Origin: Clarkia xantiana subsp. parviflora
Lineage: Eukaryota > Streptophyta > Magnoliopsida > Myrtales > Onagraceae
NCBI GenBank assembly: GCA_036873135.1
Contig: JAPTYO010000012.1
Span: 10,548,090 to 10,612,089 of the forward strand
DNA: 64,000 nt
Reading direction: 5' to 3'
The position numbers and the translations under genes are program-made. The notes below the pieces were generated by a model, which saw only the letters and a list, made by a program, of their open reading frames with translations, was not told the DNA's origin and searched no databases. The first letter of the stretch is position 1. Each line of letters opens with the position of its first letter. Positions 56,921 through 64,000 of the stretch are shown here, piece after piece.

Positions 56921-58165
56921 ATGAGTAAGTCTGTTATTCCCACCCCGCAGGCTGCTTTATGTTCCGATGACAGTGATGAGTCGGATGTCGACAACCTTTG
57001 TAACTTTTCATGGTGTCGAGTTGCAGATTGGTTTGTAGGAAAATGTTCGAATTTGCATGCGGTGTCTATACGCGGTACTTCTCCTGCCAGCGGGACTACT
57101 CTATCCCCTGCCCACGTGACCCCTGCGGCCTCTGGATACGGTCGCGGGAAGGGACTTATGGGTAAGATGTATCCTTGTGGCTTCCTCTAACTTTGTTATT
57201 TTCTTGATTCGTTATTTTCACATTGCCTTTTTTCACAGGTCGCTCAGCGCACGTGACTGAGCGTGTTGTCGCAGTTCCTGACTCCACTTCTCCTGCTAAA
57301 AGGTCCGCCTCTGGGGCGCATACCTCGAGCGATCCTAAGCGCTCCAAGCCGAGTGTGATTGTCCAAACTCCTTCTCGTGATAAAGGGAAAGGAGTTGAAG
57401 ATCGTGCGGTGGCGCCTTCTGCCCCCCGGTCGAGGGAGCGGCCCGCGGAGGAGCGTCCTTCCCGTCGAGGTGTGTATTGCATACTTTGTTGTATTTTTTT
57501 TGTGTTTTTCTGTTATGGCTCTAATATTTCCTTGTTGTTTTCCTTTCAGCACTTCCTGCATTGAGGCGTGACCACCTAATTCGTCCTTTCGAGGGCGATA
57601 TCTCTGGGGATGAATGGACTCCCTTTGCCAATGGGGGTGTTCATTTTTCAAAGGATTCCAAGCTTAGCACACCAGAAGTTGGTGTGCGTGTGCTCGTTTC
57701 AACGCACGTCAAGCTCGAATTTCGGAGCTTGAGACTGAGATGATTGCTCTTGAGTAGAAGGTCAATGATGATCTTAATGCGCGCGAGGCAGCGTTGGTTG
57801 TTGTTCATGAGATCGCTCGTAAGGAAGAAATGGAGGCAGGCTTTGTCGAGTATCTAAATACCCCTGCCTTTAGTGCTGCTATTGAGGACAAGGCGGATAA
57901 GTTGATGAGGGAGCGTGCGGAGGATTACTTCCACCGTGTGAGTATTCTTGCCCCGAGTTTTCCGTTTGACCAGCTGGGACCTTATGCGCATTATGTTGTT
58001 ACTCGTGTTGATGTACTGCGCGACTTGGGACTTCAGACAGCCAATTATGAGATGTTGGTTGATGACGAAGGTGGTGTCAACCTTGTGGTTACTTCTCCCG
58101 AGTTTATGGAGGCTGTACCTGAGCCTGCTGGAGGTGGCAGCACCTCTCGAGTGGCGTCAGGTTGA
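56921..58165 (+). pseudogene. Antisense retrotransposon gene of F, lacking the main domain
   Basis: ATG at 56921 gives MSKSVIPTP, the same start as in E, followed by an acidic run (CSDDSDESDVD). The Transposase_28-like domain is missing: the frame passes straight to a Gly/Ser/Pro linker, so there is an internal deletion near 57010. Predicted introns: 57165-57238 (gtaagatg..ttcacag) and 57471-57549 (gtgtgtat..tttcag). Exons encode AHVTERVVAVPDS, a basic stretch (KRSASGAH), WTPFANGGVHF and TPEVGVRVL. A frameshift near 57700 and a stop at about 57755 follow, then a coiled-coil exon. PFDQLGPYAHY and the terminal VASG match E. Probably inactive. Confidence 0.7.
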
Positions 58166-58619
58166 TTATATTGAGCATATCAAACTTTTGTATATATCTT
58201 TTGCCCCCGTGTCTGGGTTGAGGTTGGTTTGGGAGTTGTCCCTGGAACCTTTGTTTATATTCTGCTTGCTTGAGATTTTTTCGTCTAGACCTGTTTTGAT
58301 CATAGTAGAATGCATGATAACTCGTTAGTAGTATTTCATACCTTGCGTTATCTTGGTTGTCTTTGTGCGTTGGACTTGAATGATAGGATAGGCATCCTTT
58401 TGTAATTAACATGATGTCCATAGTTGCGTATGTATGTCGTGCGTTGTTGAGTGTCATGAGTGCCCATCTTGGATAAATTCCAAGGCATGGCATGATGCAT
58501 ACACTAGGTACTTTGTAGTGTTGTGAGTAGATGTATTTGGCGCTGGCACTTGGCACAAAGGCACTTGGCACTGGCACTTGACATGTAGGAGAGTCGTCTT
58601 GGCGGGGCAAGACATTAGT

Positions 58620-59180
58620 TTATACCGTCTCTTAGTTCCACTCTAAGGCGACATTGTGACAAGACGCTACTTGTTGTATTTGGTGCATTTTTTCATCTGT
58701 CGGTTGGGCACGCCCCGCGTGACGTTGTTACAAAGATTTCCATGGCTAACCCAGTACTTACCATGTGATGCTACTATGCCTCGACTTGGTTAATCCAAGG
58801 AGCGGGACAAAGGTCGTATGATCACGCCTTGTAGTTTTTACCGTCTCTTAAACCATTTCAAGGCGACGTTGTGGCAAGACGCTACTTGCTCTATGCTATG
58901 CGTTTTTCCATCCGTCACTTGGGCACACCCCGCGTGACGTTGTTGCAAGTATTTCGTGGCTATTCCAGTACTTACCCTGCGATGCTACTGCACCTCTCCA
59001 TGGTTAGTCAAGAAGGGTTGTACAAGGCCGCGTTGAAACGACTTGCAGTTTTTTCCGTCTCTTGGTCTGCTCCAAGGCGACGTTGTGGCAAGAAACTACT
59101 TGCTGAATATGGTGTGTTTTATCCGTTATATGCTCACGGGCAATATAGCGTTGTACAAGACTCGACTTGTAGGGTTGGTG
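58620..59180. repeat. About 180-240-bp repeat with hairpin, three copies
   Basis: ccgtctctta(g)..tctaaggcgac..gtggcaagacgctacttg occurs at about 58624, 58840 and 59050. Same family as 46945-47560 in E. Confidence 0.87.
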
Positions 59181-59199
59181 AGTTTTTCGAACAGGGTGC

Positions 59200-59640
59200 G
59201 CTCCTGCTAGCGTATATGCATGAAGTTATCCTAACAAGGAATACGTCTTCATGGCGTATGAATCCATAAGAGGATATACATACTTTGAGAGTGCATGAAG
59301 CTGCCCTAACAAGGAATAAGTCTTCATGGCGTATGAACCCTTAAGAGGATATACATACTTTGAGAGTGCATGAAGCTGCCCTAACAAGGAATAAGTCTTC
59401 ATGGCGTATGAACCCTAAAGAGGGTATACATACTTTGTCAATTTTGGAGTTGTCGTCTAACAAGAGGACTTCCGCCACGATGGGATGATCAGTCCCATCT
59501 GTTGCCGCATCCTGTTTTGAACTCAGGGAATGGCTATGAACATGAGGATTTGCCTCTAACAAGAGGATTTCGCAGCATGCCGTTTTGTAGTTGTGAACAT
59601 GGGGGTTGCCCTCTAAGGAGGATGTCGCAGCATGTCACTT
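59200..59640. repeat. About 75-bp repeat (ccctaacaaggaataagtcttc) and gaggatttcgcagcatg units
   Basis: Three close copies of the first type at about 59205-59440, then three variants of ggttgcctctaacaagaggat with a cctc..gagg hairpin. They end near the integrase 3' end. Confidence 0.88.
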
Positions 59641-60026
59641 TGATAAATCTTGGTTTAAACTCAAGATGTAGTATGTTGTCGACGCTATTCGGGGTAGTCA
59701 TCGTTATAGATAGAGAGCGTTTATATGCTCATTGTTGATGTTGATAGTAGATATGTCGTTGTATGATATAAGTCGATTGTTGTACATAGCACGATAGCTT
59801 GTGTTGCTGATGTGAATAATATGTGCGTAGTTGTTATTTCGCATGATTCCAAGGTAGTGAGCATAATGTAATATGTACCTACGAAAGTAGATTAACTTCA
59901 TTAGATACTTGGTTTAGTTACATAGTTGTAAACATACTTGGAGGTATACATCTCCTTCAGGTAATTGCATTTAAAGTAAGGTAAGAAGACTTGATAGTAA
60001 TAGCTTTGTAACATATGGATCTTCCC
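59641..60026. other. Spacer after integrase of F, no gene seen
   Basis: AT-leaning; would be the sense-strand 3' UTR. Short open frames only. Confidence 0.4.
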
Positions 60027-61054
60027 TTAGCCGTGGAATTTTTTCAAGTGCCCCCCATTGAATGTGTTTGTAGAGATGTTTCCTTCCGTGTCTTCGAGCC
60101 GATATGCGTTGACATAAGGGACTGAAACAATCTTATATGGACCTTCCCATTTTGGAGATAACTTGTTGATTTGATCCAAGTGTGAGAATTCGTTCCTTCT
60201 CCACACCATTTCGCCAACATGGAATTGTCTTTCCTTTACCTTCCTGTTATAGTATCTTGCAGTCATCAGACGCATGCGTGCTTGCGTTTGCTCTGAGTTT
60301 CGTCTTCTTTCGTCTTCCAGGTCCAAGTTTAGGCGCATTTCTGCCTCGTTGGCCTGAGGATCAAAGTGGGTTGTGCGATATGACGAGACAAAAATTTCAA
60401 GTGGGTTGGCGTTTCTCCCGTTGCCTCATTTGGTGTTGTGCGCACAGCCCATAGCACACTGCTGAGCTCTTCTACCCATCCTCCCTTTAAGGCGTGGACC
60501 CTCTTTTTAAGACTGTCCAAGACAATCTTATTAGCGGATTCGACTTGTCCATTGGTTTGGGCATGACGTACTGATGCAAAGCGATGATCTATGTTGAGTC
60601 TCTCGCAGAACGTCAGGAGTCTGGAACTCTTGAATTGTGGTCGATTGTCGCTGATGAGCACTTTTGGGACGCCATAGCATGCAATGATATGGTTTCGGAT
60701 GAACTCCATTATTTGCGCGTATGTCGTACGTGCCAATGCCTTAGCTTCAATCCACTTGGAGGAGTAGTCGATGGCTACATCGATGTACTTTGTCTATCCT
60801 TTGGATCTTGGCAGTGGACCCACCAAGTCAATGCCCCATTGCGCGAAGGGCCAAGAACTTGCAATTGGGCATAACTCTGTTGCGGGTGCAGCTATGTTCC
60901 TTGAGTATTGTTGGCAAGAGTCGCACTTCGTGACTAAGTGTGTTGCTTGATTCTTCATTGTTGGCCAGTAGTATCCTAAACTTAGCGCTTTGCGGATTAA
61001 GGATCTTGCCCCCTCGTGACAAGCTGCCTGGCCTTCGTGTAATTCTTTTAACAC
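60027..61054 (-). pseudogene. Integrase of F, broken
   Basis: The zinc-binding part at 60794-61054 has HEGQAACHEGA and CDSCQQY, and the first catalytic Asp in WGIDLVGP, then a stop. The core at 60329-60736 holds SDNRPQF (second Asp; the usual Gly is Arg) and GQVESANK (Glu). The segment after GETP is deleted or shifted. The C-terminal domain is at 60027-60338 with VGEMVWRRNEF and FNGGHLKKFHG. At least two frame breaks make it inactive. Homologous to the intact integrase of element I. Confidence 0.9.
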
Positions 61055-61153
61055 CTTTTTTCCTTCAGGGAAGGTGATGCACTTTAGGTATGGTGTTGAG
61101 AATCCTTTTTTTTATAGTTGTCCTTCAATCATCGCGTAGTTGACAGCGATTCT

Positions 61154-62464
61154 TCAAATTTTCTGCGCTTGAATTCTGTCTTCCGGGAGCACGTGGTCTG
61201 TGAGGTATGCCAGAATTGGAGTCATCCATGTTGGCTCTGAGTTAATGTTTAACACATCCAGCTTGTCGATTACTGACAGGATCCTGTTTTCGACGAAGTG
61301 CGTTTCCTTGCCTTGCTCCTTTCCTTGCGCGAACTTGCTCAAAGCATCCGCTTCTTGATTTTCTTCTCTTGGAACTGACGTTATGTTGAAGGTCTCAAAG
61401 TTTGTGATGAGGTCCTTTGCTTGTCCCAAGTACTTCCGCATGTATTCTGACTTAGCCACGTATTCGCCTTTGACTTGGTTGACGACTAGCTGTGAGTCGC
61501 ACTTGATGCTTAAGTGTTTGACTCCAAGGCCTTTTGCAATCCTCAATCCTGTTATCAGGGCCTCGTATTCTGCCTCATTGTTTGTTGCTCTGAAAGTTAA
61601 TCTTAGAGCGTACTTCAATGGATCTGACCCGTCAGGTGGGATTAGGAGGAAGCCAGCGTCTGATCCTCCTATGTTTGAAGAACCGTCGGTGTACATCTGC
61701 CACACTTCGGTATGCTCCGCATTTTGTTGTGTCCCATCTTGAGTGTCAGTTTCAGGGATTATTCGTGTGAACTCCGCGATGAAGTCTGCCAATGGTTGAC
61801 CCTTAATTGTTGTTCGTGGTGCGAAGTGAATGCGGAATTCACTTAGCTCAACTGACCACTTTGTTAATTTTCCCATCATATTTGGCTTTGACAGAATGTG
61901 CTTCAAGGGTTGGTCCGTCAGGACTTTTATTTCGTGTGCATGAAAGTATCGTCTCAGCTTCCTTGCCGCCACTATGAGCGCGTACAGGTATTTTTCGACT
62001 GGCATGTAATTCACTTCGTACTTTGCTAGGATCTTTCTTACGTAGTAAACTAGGAGCTGGGTAGTCCCTTTTTTCTTGGCAAGCACCAAGCTGACTGCAG
62101 TGTTGCTTACTGATATGTATAGGTAGAGTGGCTCACCTTGTATTGGTTTTGCTAACGCTGGAAGCGTTCGCAGGTGTTTATTCAATTGTTGAAAGGCTTT
62201 TTCACACACCAGCGTCCATTCAAACTTCTTGTTTGCGCGTAATACTTCAAAGAAAGGGAGGGCCTTGTCTCCTATCCTGGCAAGGAACCTGTTTAGGGCT
62301 GCTAAACGGCCGTTCAGCTGCTGAACCTCCTTGTGTTTTTTAGGGGACTCCATTTCTTCTATTGGTTTTACCTTCTCCGGGTTTGCTTCTATTCCTCTTT
62401 GGCTAACCATGAATCTCAGTATCTTTCCTGATTGTACGCCAAAGGCGCACTTTGTTGGGTTCAA
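61154..62464 (-). CDS. RT C-terminal part and RNase H of F
   Basis: Open for 436 codons. Starts with NPTKCAFGVQSGK, the RT thumb, continues through the connection (FQQLNKHLRTLPALAKP, HEIKVLTDQPLKH, FRIHFAPRT) and then a second RNase H-type domain with all acidic residues: MYTDGSS (D), NNEAEYEAL (E), IKCDSQ (D) and QEADALS (D). It is separated from the RT part (62461-63078) by a single-base frameshift at about 62461. Element I lacks two of these Asp residues. Confidence 0.88.
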   Translation of the reverse strand: MNPTKCAFGVQSGKILRFMVSQRGIEANPEKVKPIEEMESPKKHKEVQQLNGRLAALNRFLARIGDKALPFFEVLRANKKFEWTLVCEKAFQQLNKHLRTLPALAKPIQGEPLYLYISVSNTAVSLVLAKKKGTTQLLVYYVRKILAKYEVNYMPVEKYLYALIVAARKLRRYFHAHEIKVLTDQPLKHILSKPNMMGKLTKWSVELSEFRIHFAPRTTIKGQPLADFIAEFTRIIPETDTQDGTQQNAEHTEVWQMYTDGSSNIGGSDAGFLLIPPDGSDPLKYALRLTFRATNNEAEYEALITGLRIAKGLGVKHLSIKCDSQLVVNQVKGEYVAKSEYMRKYLGQAKDLITNFETFNITSVPREENQEADALSKFAQGKEQGKETHFVENRILSVIDKLDVLNINSEPTWMTPILAYLTDHVLPEDRIQAQKI

Positions 62465-63078
62465 GCGGACTTGAACTCACGCATCCTTTTGAAAATCACA
62501 CGCAAATCTTCGGCATGGTTGTGTCTCTTTGTTGACTTCACCACCATGTCGTCGACATATGCTTCCATTTTCTTCCCGATCAAGTCGCTGAATATGATGT
62601 TAACCATACGCTGGTATGTTGCTCCTGCGTTGATTAGTCCGAACGGCATCACCATGTAGTTGTATACTTCGCTATCTGCATAGAATGCAGTGTGCGGTGC
62701 GTCATCTTTGAACATCGGGATCTGGTTGTACCCAGAATATGCGTCCATTACGGACATCAACTCGTGGCCTGCAGTGGCGTCGACCAATTGGTCGATTCTC
62801 GGGAGAGGGTATGAATCTTTAGGGCATGCATTATTGAGGTATCTATAATCGATGCACATTCTTGTCTTGCCATTGGACTTAGGCACCAGCACTGTATTTG
62901 CCACCCATGTTTGGTATCGGGACTCCTCGATGAAACCTGCGTCAATCAGTTTTCCCACTTCTTCCCGTATTGCTAACTTCTTGTCCCCTCCAAGTGGTCG
63001 GAGCTTTTGTGCCACGACTCTGGTTCCAGGCTTGATGTTGAGCTTATGGGAGATGACGTCTGCACTTATTCCGGGCAT
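62461..63078 (-). pseudogene. Reverse transcriptase N-terminal/palm of F, interrupted by H
   Basis: Carries the Ty3/gypsy RT signatures KSNGKTRMCIDYRYLN, MDAYSGYNQI, MPFGLINAGATYQR and catalytic AYVDDMVVKS. The frame begins at MPGISADVI only because element H (from 63092) cuts it; upstream protease and gag lie beyond. A frameshift at the 62461 end splits off the thumb and RNase H. Confidence 0.9.
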
Positions 63079-63091
63079 GTCGCTAGGTGAC

Positions 63092-63841
63092 TGATGGATA
63101 TACGCCCAATTTGAACCCGTTGACTTCCGAATCGTTTTATTTTTATCACCCCGTTAATGATTGTAAATCGAAACTTCAACCCGAACACTTCGCGAAAACA
63201 CCAACGGTCCGGACGAGGCCGAAGCGCTCGTCCGGCCGAGTTAGACTCACCTAGGTGAGGTCGGGTGGCCACACCCGACCTCCCCTAGGGGAGATCGGGT
63301 CAGCCAACCCGATCTCCCCTAGGAGGGGTTGGGTGGCCTCACCCAACCCCTACCCTTGGGGTCAGATTTTCCTCCCCCCCAAGGGCCCCGACACCATTCT
63401 TGGACTCCCATACTCGGTTTATTCCACCAACCTTCTCCGTATCCTAAGGTCTTAATTATGCGCTTAAAGGTTAATTAACTGTGTTTAAAGGTTAACGATG
63501 TCATTAAGCCACCTTAATGACACCGTTGCCTATAAATACCACACTTTCACTATTCATTTGATCATCTTGGCAAGTTGCATAATTTTGCTCTGACATCTCT
63601 CTAGCTTTATCTCTCTAAAACCGTACTGACTTAGGCATCGGAGAGGGTTCATCAGGCACCACCCCCCCCCCCCCTCTGTGCCTGGTATTGCCCCTCTTGC
63701 AGGGCGAGAGGAGAAGAGAAGCTAAGAACGGAAGGACACGAGCTAGGACAGCACAACCCGAGAGCACCAGATCCGCGACATCTCCAGTGAGGAACGAGAC
63801 TTGAGTCGACCGCCCGTTGACCCTAGACTCGGAACCTAACA
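63092..63841 (+). repeat. 5' LTR of H
   Basis: 750 bp, TG to ..CCTAACA. TATAAATA at 63531-63538. Stem-loop cluster at 63250-63351 with all three hairpins, as in 9800-9905. By eye it differs from the 5' LTR of A at only a few per cent of sites. Confidence 0.93.
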
Positions 63842-63842
63842 C

Positions 63843-63859
63843 TTGGCGCCGTCCGTGGG
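63843..63859 (+). other. Primer-binding site of H
   Basis: TTGGCGCCGTCCGTGGG one base after the LTR end, differing from A's site at one position in this stretch. Confidence 0.8.
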
Positions 63860-63892
63860 TTTCGAATAGAAAGCCTAATTATCACCAGCTAG

Positions 63893-64000
63893 ATGGCAGG
63901 CGTATATGTCATTCATGGAGGTTATGGAGCTGGAGGAGAGTCAGCGAATGCTAGGGAAGCGTATATGGCACAGTTAGAGGACCATAAACCAAAGGAAGAA
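63893..64000 (+). CDS. Start of H polyprotein, opening at the pre-protease linker
   Basis: ATG at 63893, 34 bases after the primer site, open to the edge (36 codons). The text VIHGGYGAGG..ANAREAYMAQL matches the A polyprotein just before protease (MIHGGVASGG..ANAREVYASKL, about residues 610-640 of A), not its N-terminus. So H appears to lack the gag domain and to begin with protease, presumably followed by pol. What follows is outside the window. Confidence 0.65.
   Translation, partial: MAGVYVIHGGYGAGGESANAREAYMAQLEDHKPKEE

Larger units (their letters stand above)
54159..63091 (-). mobile_element. Element F: Tat-type retrotransposon, 3' LTR to RT
   Basis: Minus orientation: RT, RNase H and integrase (63078 to 60027), repeat blocks, antisense gene on plus (56921-58165), its promoter region, polypurine tract and 3' LTR. 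The gag end and 5' LTR lie right of element H, beyond the window. It is the only Tat element here retaining all three pol enzymes, though each is frameshifted or deleted in part. The left flank is taaag (54154-54158). Confidence 0.85.
63092..64000 (+). mobile_element. Element H: LTR retrotransposon sharing A's LTR, cut by window edge
   Basis: Begins TGATGGATATACGCCC, inserted in F's RT with left target flank gtgac (63087-63091). LTR, primer site and first ORF are visible. The LTR and the first part of the leader match element A, but the coding start differs. Confidence 0.88.

Overview
The window is flowering-plant nuclear DNA made almost entirely of nested LTR retrotransposons. Evidence for a plant is the Ty3/gypsy Tat-type pol and gag-protease proteins, Ty1/copia elements with an initiator-Met tRNA primer site, antisense genes with short GT-AG introns, and a 9-bp-flanked foldback element of Mutator type. 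I find no host protein gene, tRNA, rRNA or CRISPR array. The species cannot be named from this sequence. Element letters A-K below are my own labels.

Layout, left to right. Element A (1-10065, minus) is a Tat-type element whose far LTR runs off the left edge. It carries an intact 1087-residue gag-protease ORF, a tandem-repeat block and an antisense gene, but no reverse transcriptase or integrase. A sits inside the pol of element I (10066-16772, plus), which shows damaged RNase H, complete integrase, repeats, an antisense gene and its 3' LTR. I sits in a minus-strand copia remnant J (16773-17416). Next come the LTR and leader of a copia element (17417-18528), an Ogre-like minus element K (18529-23322) with a 1680-bp LTR and large satellite-like arrays, and the 3' LTR and first part of Tat element G (23323-25224). 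A copia complex follows (25225-44515): copia pieces (C) interrupted by a copia element with intact ends and perfect target duplications (B, 27796-36634, itself carrying a solo LTR) and by a gutted Tat-like element (D, 37482-44363, perfect target duplications). Element E (about 44516-52373, minus) is a second pol-less gag-protease element with an antisense gene. A low-copy AT-rich stretch (52374-54158) holds the Mutator-like foldback. Element F (54159-63091, minus) has an antisense gene and RT-RNase H-integrase. Element H (63092 onward, plus) is inserted in F's RT, has the same LTR family as A, and runs off the right edge.

How the parts relate. Four elements (A, I, E, F) carry an antisense, intron-containing gene between the pol/gag end and the 3' LTR, convergent with gag-pol. 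The two transcription units meet at tandem-repeat blocks whose units contain short hairpins. A and E share an unusual gag-protease-second gag-like module order with no RT, so they would need enzymes from relatives. H shares A's LTR and leader, but its first ORF opens at the linker just before protease, with no gag. This raises the possibility that the family has split its coding capacity between complementary elements. Most other coding parts are broken by stops, frameshifts or nested insertions.
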